DNA from: an uncultured Flavobacteriaceae bacterium
GTDB lineage: Bacteria; Bacteroidota; Bacteroidia; Flavobacteriales; Flavobacteriaceae
Reading direction: 5' to 3'
Length of the DNA stretch: 64,000 nt
NCBI GenBank assembly: GCA_947498845.1
Contig: CANMLX010000002.1
Location: 62,001-126,000, forward strand
Below, piece by piece: positions 1 through 9,168 of the stretch. The translations under genes were made by a program, and so were the position numbers. The notes beneath the pieces are model-generated. The model was given only the letters and a program-made list of their open reading frames with translations, made no database searches and was not told where the DNA came from. The number at the start of each line of letters is the position of its first letter. Within the stretch, counting starts at the first letter, position 1.

Positions 1-1208
1 ACTGTTGAAATATGGTCAGACCTCTTGGAAAAAGGTGCATTGTTAGTGAGTTGTTTCCACTCAACACCATCAGTACTATACCAAATATCATTAAGACTAC
101 TAGGTGCAGCTCCACCAAACAGCCAAATTCTATTATCAAATACTACGGAAGTATGCCTAATTCTTTTGGCAAATGGAGCTGCAGAAGTGGCTTCTGTCCA
201 ATTAGCTCCATCTTCTGTGTACCAAACATCGTTTTGACGCGTATCATCTGTTCCTGCAATTACCCATAGTTTATCATCAAACACTACGGAGGTATGAAGC
301 GACCTTTCTGAAAAAATTGAAGTAACAGGTTTGGTTTCCGTCCAGGTTATTCCGTCTTCGCTGGACCAAACCTCATTGTAATTACCGCCATCATATCCTC
401 CTAGCACCCATACTTTGTCTTTGTAGACTACTGAGGTGTGTCTTCCGCGTGCTGAAAATTGAGCACTTATAGTTGCTTGCGTCCAATTTTCACCATCTTC
501 GCTATACCAAATATCATTTAAGTATACATCTCCATCATATCCACCGATAATCCATATTTTATCATCAAACACAACAGAGGTATGCTCTCGTCTAGCTGAG
601 AATTGGGCTTCAGATGTTACTTGTTCCCACTTAACTCCATCTTCACTTTGCCAAACATCATTTAAATGAGAGAAATCATCTGTAAATCCACCAATGACCC
701 ATAATTTATCCTTAAATTCTACAACAGATGCTCTGCGTCTATTCTTAAATTCTGCATTTAATGTTATTGGTTCATTTGGCATTTGTAAATCTCGGGTAGT
801 AAAGCTGTGTACCGCACTTTCCGTACTACCGTCTTTATCATCTTTTGCCACTACTTTCCAATGATAATTTTTTAACAAGCCTAAGTGCTCTGTTGTTTCA
901 AAACTAGTAGTACTTAAATTTTCACTAAATAAAGCTTCTGGTGGGTTTTTAACATCAAGATATATATCATACGTTACTGCATCTCCATCAGGGTCGTTTG
1001 CAACTTCCCAACTAAAAGTTGGTTTTATATCGACATCTACCTCACCATCTGCAAGCGCAATAAGATTAAAGGTTTCAGGAGATTTGTTTCCTTCTACAGG
1101 GTCAGGTTCTGAAACTGGGTCTGGAGCATTATTGTCGTCACTTCCACATGAAGTAACAAAAACTAAAAATACAAGACTTAAATATTGAATAGTTTTGATT
1201 GTTTTCAT
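1..1208 (-). CDS. Kelch-like repeat lipoprotein, C-terminus beyond window edge
   Basis: About 402 residues are visible; the C-terminal end lies beyond position 1. It begins with a lipoprotein signal peptide whose lipobox (FVTSC) puts the lipidated Cys at residue 21, followed by an acidic GSDDN stretch. Residues about 45-135 look like a fibronectin type III-like domain (TFSWEV, YHWKVVAKD). From about residue 150 there are five full units of about 50 residues and the start of a sixth, each with HTSVVF-DDK-WVIGG and NDVWYSEDG-NWT, a Kelch-type beta-propeller pattern. Probably a surface or periplasm-facing outer-membrane lipoprotein, likely for binding or assembly; the ligand is unknown. The start is the only Met in front of the signal peptide. 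It ends the run of minus-strand genes at the left edge. Confidence 0.8.
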   Translation of the reverse strand, partial: MKTIKTIQYLSLVFLVFVTSCGSDDNNAPDPVSEPDPVEGNKSPETFNLIALADGEVDVDIKPTFSWEVANDPDGDAVTYDIYLDVKNPPEALFSENLSTTSFETTEHLGLLKNYHWKVVAKDDKDGSTESAVHSFTTRDLQMPNEPITLNAEFKNRRRASVVEFKDKLWVIGGFTDDFSHLNDVWQSEDGVKWEQVTSEAQFSARREHTSVVFDDKIWIIGGYDGDVYLNDIWYSEDGENWTQATISAQFSARGRHTSVVYKDKVWVLGGYDGGNYNEVWSSEDGITWTETKPVTSIFSERSLHTSVVFDDKLWVIAGTDDTRQNDVWYTEDGANWTEATSAAPFAKRIRHTSVVFDNRIWLFGGAAPSSLNDIWYSTDGVEWKQLTNNAPFSKRSDHIST

Positions 1209-1334
1209 TGCGTGTTTTTTTAAATAGATTATTTTCTGTTTAACAAAGCCATTTCTTTGTAAGATTTAGCGTATAGAAATTTATAGATTGATATTTTTTA
1301 TTCAATCTTCTTTTTCAATAAAAAAGAATAAAAA

Positions 1335-1365
1335 CCCCTGAAGAACCTTACAGGCTCTTGAGGGG
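1335..1365 (-). terminator. Intrinsic terminator after the collagen-like lipoprotein gene
   Basis: An imperfect hairpin (CCCCT at 1335-1339 with AGGGG at 1361-1365, stem continuing inward with two mismatches) is followed on the minus strand by a T-rich tract (positions 1334 down to 1321). It lies about 50 bases downstream of the stop at 1417. Confidence 0.7.
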
Positions 1366-1416
1366 TAAAGCAAAAATTAGAAATTAGGGATATTTCTAAT
1401 TTTTGATTTATAATTG

Positions 1417-2064
1417 TTATTCTGAAATATTAAATTGAGTCTTGATTTCTTCGTATGACATTTTAGAATAATCAACACTTAATGATTTCCCTGACACAGA
1501 TGCTGATGCTAATGGGGTTCCGCCAGGTATTATAACATATCGATATTGATTAAACCTGTTTATAACTCCATTCAAATTAGTACCATTAGTTGATACTGCT
1601 TGGATTTTGATTATTGCAATAGGCTTCTCCGTAGCTACAGTTGGAGGATTAAACTCAATTCTATGACGATATTGTACATTGACACTATGGAAAGTGTGGG
1701 GTAGTTGAAAGACATCAATTTCTACCTCCTCAGCTACTTCGGTGAGTGTTCGAGCAAATACCAAAACAACCCCCTGGTCTAATACACTCTCTGTTATTTC
1801 AGGAGCCTTAATATCAAAATCTACACTCGTTACTCCTGTTCCAGAACCAGGGGCAAATCCGTTTTCAATCCATTCAGAATATATAACATTTGCTGTTCCA
1901 GGTTCCCCATTTTCTCCATCTTGCCCATTTGTTCCATCAACACCATCGGCTCCTGCAGGACCAGCTGGCCCTATGGCACCGTCTTCGCCATCTGAGCATG
2001 AAAAAATTGAAATCGATACTATAAGTATCATTATTAACCTAACTATTTTTTTTTTTGCTTTCAT
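1417..2064 (-). CDS. Collagen-like (Gly-X-Y) repeat lipoprotein
   Basis: 215 residues from the Met at 2064, chosen because it directly precedes a lipoprotein signal (MKAKKK, lipobox SIFSC, Cys23) and has an A-rich upstream stretch typical of Bacteroidetes starts; an in-frame Met ten codons upstream is less likely. Residues about 26-56 are a run of Gly-X-Y triplets (GPAGPAGADGVDG), a short collagen-like stalk just after the lipid anchor. The rest (about 60-215) is a beta-rich domain without recognised catalytic motif. This architecture fits a small exposed lipoprotein held off the membrane by a stalk. A 22-base element shared with the gene at 9169-9777 lies about 50 bases upstream. Function unknown. 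Confidence 0.75.
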   Translation of the reverse strand: MKAKKKIVRLIMILIVSISIFSCSDGEDGAIGPAGPAGADGVDGTNGQDGENGEPGTANVIYSEWIENGFAPGSGTGVTSVDFDIKAPEITESVLDQGVVLVFARTLTEVAEEVEIDVFQLPHTFHSVNVQYRHRIEFNPPTVATEKPIAIIKIQAVSTNGTNLNGVINRFNQYRYVIIPGGTPLASASVSGKSLSVDYSKMSYEEIKTQFNISE

Positions 2065-2115
2065 AATTTTAAGTTTATAAGTATGAAATAGCAAATTTAG
2101 TTGTGAAGATTAATC

Positions 2116-2137
2116 AAGTCTTGTACAAAATGGACAT
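2116..2137 (-). promoter_or_regulatory. 22-base element shared with the SIMPL gene promoter (copy 1)
   Basis: On the plus strand this reads AAGTC followed by TTGTACAAAATGGACAT. A copy with a single difference (C to T) lies at 9826-9847 upstream of the SIMPL-domain gene. Both are 49-52 bases upstream of the start codon of a minus-strand secreted-protein gene. The centre contains a TTGTACAA palindrome. Likely a shared regulator site or promoter element; the regulator is unknown, but three AraC paralogs and a hybrid two-component protein lie nearby. Confidence 0.45.
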
Positions 2138-2230
2138 GGTAGAATAATTCTAAATAAAATTATTGAGATACTTAAAATTTCTGTCTGGAGGTATTGAATA
2201 TTACTATTCGTTTTTAAGGATTCTTAATAA

Positions 2231-2266
2231 GTAAGCCTATGGTCATGAGCATGACCATAGGCTTAC
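2231..2266. terminator. Perfect 16-bp hairpin after the lipocalin-like gene
   Basis: GTAAGCCTATGGTCAT pairs with ATGACCATAGGCTTAC around a GAGC loop. It lies 35 bases downstream of the stop of the minus-strand gene at 2301-2735. The T-tract is better on the plus strand than on the minus strand, so this may be a bidirectional terminator or an mRNA 3'-end stabilising hairpin. Confidence 0.55.
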
Positions 2267-2300
2267 TTTTAACATTTTTTTGCAATAAAAATGAGATGAT

Positions 2301-2735
2301 TTATTGTCTGTCAAAAAATCTTTCAATAATTACATCTCCACTTGTAGGGTCTGTATCTATTATTTCTAATTTGTCTGCTGCTACAGAAAACGTAAATTGT
2401 GATTCTGTTGATGTAATTACAGCACCTTGGGCATCAAGAAACTCAATTTTATCACCATTAGTTCTATAACTAGCAGAACTCTCAACTACAGGTAAACAAT
2501 CTGTTCTATCCTGATTTGCTTCAAAAGTTCTTTGACTAAACATATTATCTGTTAATGTATATATTGTGTTTTTTTCGCAATCTAAAAGGCTAATTGGGGC
2601 ACCATCTGTATCAGTTGCATTAGCTAATTTCCAAGAGCCTACTATAGAGTTATTAATCTTATCATCATCATCATTATTACAAGAGGTAAATGCTAATATT
2701 ACAAGTAGCGTGCATAATAAAAAAGGAATTTTCAT
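2301..2735 (-). CDS. Lipocalin-like domain lipoprotein
   Basis: 144 residues. Signal peptide with lipobox AFTSC (Cys19), then a NNDDDD stretch common in Bacteroidetes lipoproteins. The mature part starts with IVGSWKL (residues about 31-37), the typical first strand of the lipocalin-like family (the GxW motif), and continues as alternating beta strands with two Cys (in LLDCEKN and RTDCLP) that could form a disulfide. The family is small, periplasmic or surface-anchored and of mostly unknown ligand. Single-gene unit followed by a strong hairpin. The 240 bases upstream (2736-2975) hold nothing I recognise apart from its promoter region. Confidence 0.75.
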   Translation of the reverse strand: MKIPFLLCTLLVILAFTSCNNDDDDKINNSIVGSWKLANATDTDGAPISLLDCEKNTIYTLTDNMFSQRTFEANQDRTDCLPVVESSASYRTNGDKIEFLDAQGAVITSTESQFTFSVAADKLEIIDTDPTSGDVIIERFFDRQ

Positions 2736-2975
2736 ATTTAATAAAATTTTAAGTTTACGTATTTAATTAGTGTATCGAAAGTAAAAGAACGTCTTCTAAA
2801 TAGTATTTATTATATTCATCAAAAATACGCCTCCGCAGATAACGTTTTTTAAGTTTATCTTAAGCTATAACTATTTATTTACAATGTCTTACACGAAATT
2901 TGAATAAATTAGAATGTTGCTGTTTTAGGTATATTTATAATTTCTTTTTTAATAAAGCCAAACATTTTCGATTCC

Positions 2976-3812
2976 TTATTTGTAGGGTTTTCTCTTAAGA
3001 ACCATTTCCGTTAAACTAACATCTCCATTTATAAATTCACTTGGAGGTATTTGCATAAACTTTTTAAATTCTTTAGTGAAAGATGGATGGTCATAAAACC
3101 CACATTCTAATGCTAATTTAGTTAACGTTTCTTCTTCATTTTGATTGATACCGGCCATAATGGTATTCCATTGTAGGGTTCTATAATATTTTTTAGGTGA
3201 TATACCTATTACCTTTTTAAATAAGCGAAAAAGATACTTTTGGTGCACTCCAATTTTTTCGCAAATGCCTTCTATACTTCTTTTGCCCACAATATCTGTT
3301 TGCATTAATTCTACAACAATATCTATCAAAGGAATTTCAGGAAGAGCAGTAGGTATTATACTTAATAGATAATGTTCAAAAACTTCTTGTATGCTTTTTA
3401 TATCTCTGGGACAATTTTCTAATTTATCTTCCAATATTTGAGCACCTATGGTAGAGAAATCGGCAGGAGGATGATTAGTAAAATTACTTCCTTCTTTATG
3501 GAACAAACGATAAAACCCTGTAGGTGTAAACTCAATAAAAATTTGTTTAACAATACCTTGGTGCACTATTGAGACGCCTCCTTTTGTTGTTATTCCCAAT
3601 ACATAAGCTCTTTTTGGCAGAGGTTCATTTTTTTGGTCATATACGTTTCGCATAAGGTCTCCAAAGAAAAAGGTGAGCCCAGTTGTATCTAAGGGAGGTA
3701 TAGGGTGCAACTGGGGCACCTCCGTTTCATTCTCTATATAAGACATGCGTTTTACAAAGGGTGTTAATGCTTTTTCTTTTAATGGTACGATGCTAAATTT
3801 AAGATTTGACAT
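2976..3812 (-). CDS. AraC-family transcriptional regulator (paralog 1 of 3)
   Basis: 278 residues. The N-terminal part (about 1-160) is a small-molecule or signal-sensing domain with the motifs TFFFGD, VHQGIVKQ and EFTPTGFYRLF. The C-terminal part (about 175-270) carries the double helix-turn-helix of AraC proteins (ICEKIGVHQKYLFRLFKK, then LALECGFYDHPSFTKEFKK). Closely similar full-length paralogs lie at 9939-10769 and 15267-16121, all on the same strand, each next to secreted-protein or signalling genes. Probably a local regulator of the neighbouring T9SS or lipoprotein genes; effector unknown. Confidence 0.85.
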   Translation of the reverse strand: MSNLKFSIVPLKEKALTPFVKRMSYIENETEVPQLHPIPPLDTTGLTFFFGDLMRNVYDQKNEPLPKRAYVLGITTKGGVSIVHQGIVKQIFIEFTPTGFYRLFHKEGSNFTNHPPADFSTIGAQILEDKLENCPRDIKSIQEVFEHYLLSIIPTALPEIPLIDIVVELMQTDIVGKRSIEGICEKIGVHQKYLFRLFKKVIGISPKKYYRTLQWNTIMAGINQNEEETLTKLALECGFYDHPSFTKEFKKFMQIPPSEFINGDVSLTEMVLKRKPYK

Positions 3813-3882
3813 GTTTCTTCGGTCTATTATTTGATTTTAAATTAAAGGTTTCGTTTGATTGGATTATTTGATGTCCGTCATA

Positions 3883-5715
3883 TTATTTTACAAGAATCTT
3901 ATTAAACTTTATTGCTCCTCCAATGTCCACTACTTTAAGCAGAAACAATCCAGATGTGAGGTTTTCTATATTTAGAGTATTGGTATCTTCCGCTTTAAGC
4001 ACCTGCCTGCCTCCCATGGTATAAAGTTCTAAGGACTTTACATCATTGTCATTTGAAATATTGATTGTTTTAAAAGCTGGATTAGGATATATTTTAAATG
4101 ATGAACCTGCTGTGGTTGTAGTTGGTGGTATTGAAAGTGTATTGTAATTAAATACACAATTGGTTATGGCATCGTATTTTGGAGTGTGCTCTTCGTCCAT
4201 ATATTCTTTTATCCCCCAGCTACCAAACCTTCCGTAAGGCTGATGAGATGAGAAAAAGGATAGCAAGCCTCCTTGTGTATTTCCATACCAATAATCAATA
4301 TATTCGCAGTACATATCTTGAATTCTAGAATCTCTATTTGCCTGGGTTAACTTATTAGTTAACATGTTACCCAATGTATTATTTTGTTGATATACGCCTT
4401 GAGCCACCAAATGCTGACCCGCTTCGTAAGCAATAAGGCCTAAATTATAGGCATCAGCAATATCTTTATTTTGGTCCATTCTGTTATAAGCTGTTGTTAA
4501 CTCGGCTTCTAACAGGTCTAAAATTTCAGAAACTGTAATCGTTTCTATTTGTCCGTTATTGCCAATGGTATTACCTATGCCATTGCCAAAATACGGGGCT
4601 ATTGCCAATGCATCTGCCGTAACCATACTTGGATTATATAACGGGTCATTGAAAAAAGTCAATAGTTGGTTGTTATGAAAGGTACTACCAGCCCAACCAG
4701 GAATAACTTTCACTAACCTTTCATTACCTTGAAATACAGTTTCGAACGTATGAAATATATCTGCGGAGCGTTTTGCTGTATATTTACGTGAACGTTCTAA
4801 AAGTTGTCCTGTATACCCTAAATTTTGGGCAAATGCGCCTACTTCATGTGTTTGGGTAAAATTTGTATTCCATACTTCATTACTATATTCTAAATAAATT
4901 TTAAGGTTGGGATTTAAGTTATCCCTAAAAAGGGTTGCCAATTCGGTTATATAATTATCATCTGCTCTATGTGGAATGTTTATCCAAGCATTCTTTTGAG
5001 CTGTATTACATAAATCAATAACATATTCCCACGCCACTCCTTTTTCAATAGCTTGGGATGCATTATCTTTTTGTGTTCTTTCACTCCAAATTTCGTTTTC
5101 AGAGAAATTAGTTTCAGACCAATCCATAAAACGAATGGTCTGAAAATCATCAATAAAATCAAGTATTTCGGTGGTAAATTGTTGCGTTTGGTATGTATCA
5201 ACATAATCTGGCAGAATGAACTTAATATCATTAATAGGGTCACTTTGTAATGATTCTTCAATTTCAATTAAAACTCTACCATGCGAAGCATCTACTGGAA
5301 CTAGAACATCAACAGGTGTTGTATATGTAGTTATGGCATTAGATGTATCTTGTCTTACACTAACCTGTCCACTACCAGAAACAATTAATCTATGCATTCC
5401 TGATGGATTATGCCCATTAGAATCTGTAAATAATATAGCTCTGGCAATTTGTGGCGGGTCTATACCATTATCATAAGGGATTACAGTTGGATATCCGTTT
5501 TCATTGACAGGTATTTCCACACCGCTATTCCAAGGCGAATTTGGTTGAGCCTCATGTGGAATCCATACTCTGGATTGTTTAAAGCTATCTGTAAAAATGT
5601 ATTCTATGGAATAATAATTTATTCCTATTAAATTAATTCCTGACTCTCTTGCTTGGGTGTAACACACCTTTGTAAATACAAACAGTAATATAACACATAC
5701 TTTTCTTAAAATCAT
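3883..5715 (-). CDS. T9SS-secreted glycoside hydrolase-like protein
   Basis: 610 residues. Signal peptide at the N-terminus (about 1-20), a beta-rich segment (about 25-165), then a TIM-barrel-like region (about 185-500) with the segments AWEYVIDLCN, INIPHRAD and KIYLEYSNEVWN, the last resembling the Asn-Glu acid/base motif of clan A glycoside hydrolases, and later LIAYEAGQHL, a plausible second Glu. The last about 80 residues are a type A T9SS sorting domain (FKIYPNPA, then LYTMGG and FNKILVK). Expected to be exported by the type IX system and released or anchored at the surface. Substrate cannot be assigned; a cellulose- or mannan-type polysaccharide is possible. Separated by 67 bases from the AraC gene downstream. 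Confidence 0.65.
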   Translation of the reverse strand: MILRKVCVILLFVFTKVCYTQARESGINLIGINYYSIEYIFTDSFKQSRVWIPHEAQPNSPWNSGVEIPVNENGYPTVIPYDNGIDPPQIARAILFTDSNGHNPSGMHRLIVSGSGQVSVRQDTSNAITTYTTPVDVLVPVDASHGRVLIEIEESLQSDPINDIKFILPDYVDTYQTQQFTTEILDFIDDFQTIRFMDWSETNFSENEIWSERTQKDNASQAIEKGVAWEYVIDLCNTAQKNAWINIPHRADDNYITELATLFRDNLNPNLKIYLEYSNEVWNTNFTQTHEVGAFAQNLGYTGQLLERSRKYTAKRSADIFHTFETVFQGNERLVKVIPGWAGSTFHNNQLLTFFNDPLYNPSMVTADALAIAPYFGNGIGNTIGNNGQIETITVSEILDLLEAELTTAYNRMDQNKDIADAYNLGLIAYEAGQHLVAQGVYQQNNTLGNMLTNKLTQANRDSRIQDMYCEYIDYWYGNTQGGLLSFFSSHQPYGRFGSWGIKEYMDEEHTPKYDAITNCVFNYNTLSIPPTTTTAGSSFKIYPNPAFKTINISNDNDVKSLELYTMGGRQVLKAEDTNTLNIENLTSGLFLLKVVDIGGAIKFNKILVK

Positions 5716-5794
5716 AACTATAGCAGGTTTGGTTTCTAATTAAAATTACATTCGGTTTTTTTTGATATGTTGTTCTATTTTTAAGGTAAAACGT

Positions 5795-7276
5795 TTACTC
5801 TTTGACAAACTTAAACGTAGCTTGTTTGTTCTTTGATACTATTTTAATATGATATAGACCTTGTGAATAATTACTCGTATTTATACTTATTGCTTGTACT
5901 TCTTTGTAGCTTTGCGTGTGTACTTCTCTGCCTAATGCATCATATATTTTTAGATTGAATGAATGTGCCTTACTTAAACTTAAAGAGATATTGTTGTTAA
6001 CAGGGTTTGGATGGATCGTAAAAGAATTGCTAAAACTAGAATCTTTTATACTCAATGTAGCAGAATTCGCATATACTCGAACATGACCGGAACTAACACC
6101 ATTACTATCATTAAATCGTGCTCCTATAGCTACCGTGTTACCGCTATCACTTATACTCACAGAATGCCCTGACTGGTCATTATTAGTTTCTCCATCTATA
6201 TCATTCTCTATTTGTTCCCAAGTTCCTGATTGATTTATATATACTCGAACATGCCCAGTATTAATACTGCTACCATCATTTAATGGTGCACCTATGGCAA
6301 CGATATTTCCAATCCCATTTAAACTTACAGAACGCCCAAATTCATCTGTTGACTGTTCTCCATCAATATCATCACCTATTTGTTTCCAGCTCCCCAATTG
6401 ATTTTCATAAACACGTACATGCCCAGCTGGATTATGGTTATTTGCACCAATAGCAACAATATCTCCATCATTACTAATACTTACTGAAACTCCAAAGCGA
6501 TCACCATCCGCTTCTCCATCAATATCATTACCTATTTGTTCCCAGTTATTTGATTGATACCTATACACACGAACATGCCCATTAACTGCTCCCTGTTCAC
6601 CATTAAAAGGTGCTCCCACTGCAACAATGCTTCCATCTTGATTTAAACTTATGGAATGCCCAGACTTATCGTTTGGTGCTTCCCCATTAATACTATTTCC
6701 TATTTGCACCCAATTCCTTAATTGATTTTCATAAATGCGAACTTGGCCATAACTACTGCCAACACCTGGTACACTAAAGGCATCTGGTGCTCCTATAGCC
6801 ACCCTGTTACCGTCTCCACTTATACTTACAGACGTCCCAAATTCATCACCAAATGCTTCACCATTAATACCATTACCTACCTGTGTCCAATTTGGGGATT
6901 GTGCTTTTCTATAAATACGCACTTGTCCTGTGTCGAAAATACCAGTACTGTTGTTTCGGGGGGCTCCTATTGCTAATGTATTTCCATCATCGCTTAAACT
7001 AATTGAAAAGCCAGATTGTTCATTTGGGGTTACTCCTATAATAGCATTACCTATTTGCACCCAATCTCCTGATTGATTACCAAAAACGCGAACTTGTCCA
7101 GATGATGATGATTGGAATGGAGTTCCCACAGCTAAAACATTTCCATCTGCACTTAAACTTGTTGAATATCCAAATTGATCATTGGTAGTTATCCCATCTA
7201 GATCTGTACCCGATTGAATCCATTGCCCGAAAGTTATGAAAGGGACAACTAACATTAAATTCATAATTTTTTTCAT
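5795..7276 (-). CDS. FG-GAP-like repeat protein with T9SS sorting domain
   Basis: 493 residues. Signal peptide ends near TFGQ (about residue 18). Seven tandem units of about 55 residues follow, each with W-QIGN-IDGE, D-FG-SVSIS-DGN-VAIGAP and GHVRVY, the calcium-binding FG-GAP/integrin-alpha-like propeller pattern. The C-terminal about 80 residues are a type A T9SS sorting domain (FTIHPNP, then IYDALGREV and ATFKFVKE). Likely a secreted or surface adhesin or binding protein. A degenerate fragment resembling its first repeat lies at 10951-11208. Intergenic distance to the next gene is 79 bases. Confidence 0.8.
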   Translation of the reverse strand: MKKIMNLMLVVPFITFGQWIQSGTDLDGITTNDQFGYSTSLSADGNVLAVGTPFQSSSSGQVRVFGNQSGDWVQIGNAIIGVTPNEQSGFSISLSDDGNTLAIGAPRNNSTGIFDTGQVRIYRKAQSPNWTQVGNGINGEAFGDEFGTSVSISGDGNRVAIGAPDAFSVPGVGSSYGQVRIYENQLRNWVQIGNSINGEAPNDKSGHSISLNQDGSIVAVGAPFNGEQGAVNGHVRVYRYQSNNWEQIGNDIDGEADGDRFGVSVSISNDGDIVAIGANNHNPAGHVRVYENQLGSWKQIGDDIDGEQSTDEFGRSVSLNGIGNIVAIGAPLNDGSSINTGHVRVYINQSGTWEQIENDIDGETNNDQSGHSVSISDSGNTVAIGARFNDSNGVSSGHVRVYANSATLSIKDSSFSNSFTIHPNPVNNNISLSLSKAHSFNLKIYDALGREVHTQSYKEVQAISINTSNYSQGLYHIKIVSKNKQATFKFVKE

Positions 7277-7318
7277 CTTTTTTATTTTTTAATTCATACT
7301 TATTTTTCTGTGTTACAA

Positions 7319-7870
7319 CTATAGTAGCATTATTATTCTAAGTTCTACATGCATATTTTTAGCATCGCCAAATGCTCCATCATCATTATTGCCCCATGCC
7401 TTTCCAGAAATACCTTGACCTACTTTTAACCATAACAAGTATTCACTATCGACCCTATACCTGAACCCTAAATTAAGGTTACCATTACTAACTTTTCGTC
7501 GTTCTCTTCGTTCTTCTTCTTCTATCCACACTTCGTTTGTAAAAAAGTTTGCGCTATAGTCTACTGTAAAACCTTTAAATGCAAATCCTGTTTCTAAATG
7601 AAAGTTTGCGGGTATAATGGTCACTAATGTCATTCCTATTGCGGTATATACAGGCACTTCTTTTATTACATTGTACTCTGTACCTAATAGTATTTTATTA
7701 TATAAAATGGGAAATGCCGCCCCTTGGTAACCAAGGGAAAAACCAGCTAATTGAAGATTAAATTGAATTTTTTTAGAAGCTTCGTTAGTACTTTTAATTT
7801 CCTGACTTTGTATATAAAACACACTCATTACACATATTAAAAGGATAACTTTTTTTGGTAATTTTCTCAT
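7319..7870 (-). CDS. Secreted/outer-membrane protein, tandem paralog A
   Basis: 183 residues, signal peptide (cleavage near IQSQ), then amphipathic beta strands compatible with a small outer-membrane barrel (segments such as NFHLETGFAFKGFTVDYSANFF and NLGFRYRV, shown only in part). It is one of three adjacent paralogs and is nearly identical at DNA level to the middle one over most of its length, indicating recent tandem duplication. No functional family recognised. Ends with a short hydrophobic tail. Confidence 0.7.
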   Translation of the reverse strand: MRKLPKKVILLICVMSVFYIQSQEIKSTNEASKKIQFNLQLAGFSLGYQGAAFPILYNKILLGTEYNVIKEVPVYTAIGMTLVTIIPANFHLETGFAFKGFTVDYSANFFTNEVWIEEEERRERRKVSNGNLNLGFRYRVDSEYLLWLKVGQGISGKAWGNNDDGAFGDAKNMHVELRIIMLL

Positions 7871-7925
7871 AATAAATTGATATAAACATTCATGTTTGCA
7901 AAACCTGTAATTTGTTTTTAACTAT

Positions 7926-8489
7926 CTAAAGGGGTATTATTGTTCTAAATTCTATATGAGTACCTTTCGCACCAAATGCTCCATCATCAACATCACTACC
8001 CCATGCTTTTCCAGAAATACCTTGACCTACTTTTAACCATAACAAGTATTTACCGAACCTATGCCTGAATCCTAAATTAAGGTTACCATTACTACCTTTT
8101 CGTCGTTCTCTTCGTTCTTCTTCTTCTATCCACACTTCGTTTGAAAAAAAGTTTGCACTATAGTCTACTGTAAAACCTTTAAATGCAAATCCTGTTTCTA
8201 AATGAAAGTTTATGGGTATAATGGGCACTAATGTCATTCCTATTGCGGTATATACTGGCACTTCTTTTATTACATTGTACTCTGTACCTAATAGTATTTT
8301 ATTAAATAAAATGGGAATTGCGAACCCTTGATAACCAAGGGAAAAGTCGGCTAATTGAAGATTAAGTTGAACTTTTTTAGAAGCTTCGTTAGCACTTTTA
8401 ATTTCCTGACTTTGTATATGGAATACACTCATTAAACATATTAAAAAAGGCAATATTTTTTTGTTGATTTTGTTTATCTCCGTATCCAT
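7926..8489 (-). CDS. Secreted/outer-membrane protein, tandem paralog B
   Basis: 187 residues, signal peptide (MSVFHIQSQ), otherwise almost the same protein as the 7319-7870 product, with a highly charged EEEERRERRK loop at about residue 120 conserved between the two. Only three bases separate its start from the stop of the upstream paralog C, so B and C are probably cotranscribed. Function unknown; small barrel or periplasmic beta protein. Confidence 0.7.
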   Translation of the reverse strand: MDTEINKINKKILPFLICLMSVFHIQSQEIKSANEASKKVQLNLQLADFSLGYQGFAIPILFNKILLGTEYNVIKEVPVYTAIGMTLVPIIPINFHLETGFAFKGFTVDYSANFFSNEVWIEEEERRERRKGSNGNLNLGFRHRFGKYLLWLKVGQGISGKAWGSDVDDGAFGAKGTHIEFRTIIPL

Positions 8490-8492
8490 ATA

Positions 8493-9044
8493 TTAGTCCA
8501 TTAATATTCTAATTTCTGCATGATTTCCATTCCAAATTGGATGTACACCATCAAACCCTTGTTCTGAAATACTTTTACCTATCTTTAACCATAGTAGTGT
8601 TCCTTTGTTCTTGCCTAATCTAAATCTGAACCCTAAATTGATATTACCATTACTGGCTGTTCGTTTTACATTGTCATCTTCATCATCTTCTTCTTTCACT
8701 AGACTTATGAATGCATTAGTACTATAATCTACCGTGAAACCTTTAAATGCTATTCCTGTTTCAAAATGTAAAACAGTAAATGGTGCTATTCCTATAGTAA
8801 TTCCTGATGACGCATATGTCGATGTTTTTTTTGTAATGCTATATTCTACACTTGGCAAAAGTTTAGTCATCATAAGGGGCAATGCTACTCCTTGGTTACC
8901 AAAAGCAGCAGGACTTAAATAAAAATTAAATTGAAATTTTTTCGAGGTTTTCTCAGTACTTCTAACTTCCTGACCTTGCGTATAGAATACGCTCATTAGG
9001 CATACTAAAAGAGTAAATACTTTTCTTGTTAATTTCATCATCAT
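8493..9044 (-). CDS. Secreted/outer-membrane protein, tandem paralog C
   Basis: 183 residues, signal peptide (MSVFYTQGQ). It is the more diverged member of the trio: it keeps the strand pattern HFETGIAFKGFTVDYS and NINLGFRFRLG, but the acidic-basic loop has become EEDDEDDNVKR. First gene of the three-gene run. The start may be any of the first three Met codons (MMMK). Function unknown. Confidence 0.7.
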   Translation of the reverse strand: MMMKLTRKVFTLLVCLMSVFYTQGQEVRSTEKTSKKFQFNFYLSPAAFGNQGVALPLMMTKLLPSVEYSITKKTSTYASSGITIGIAPFTVLHFETGIAFKGFTVDYSTNAFISLVKEEDDEDDNVKRTASNGNINLGFRFRLGKNKGTLLWLKIGKSISEQGFDGVHPIWNGNHAEIRILMD

Positions 9045-9168
9045 AATCTGGCGGAAATCAAAGAAGCCTTTCTATCAAAGTCTTTACATAACATCACACT
9101 GTCAATAATCTATTGATTTTTTTGACAATAAAACTTTAAGAGTGGAATCCTTTTTGAGATTTTAAAAA

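Noticed and set aside
1742-2080. Plus-strand frame opposite the collagen-like lipoprotein, with many Pro and Ser
   Set aside because: It is the antisense of the Gly-X-Y repeat, which creates an artificial open frame.
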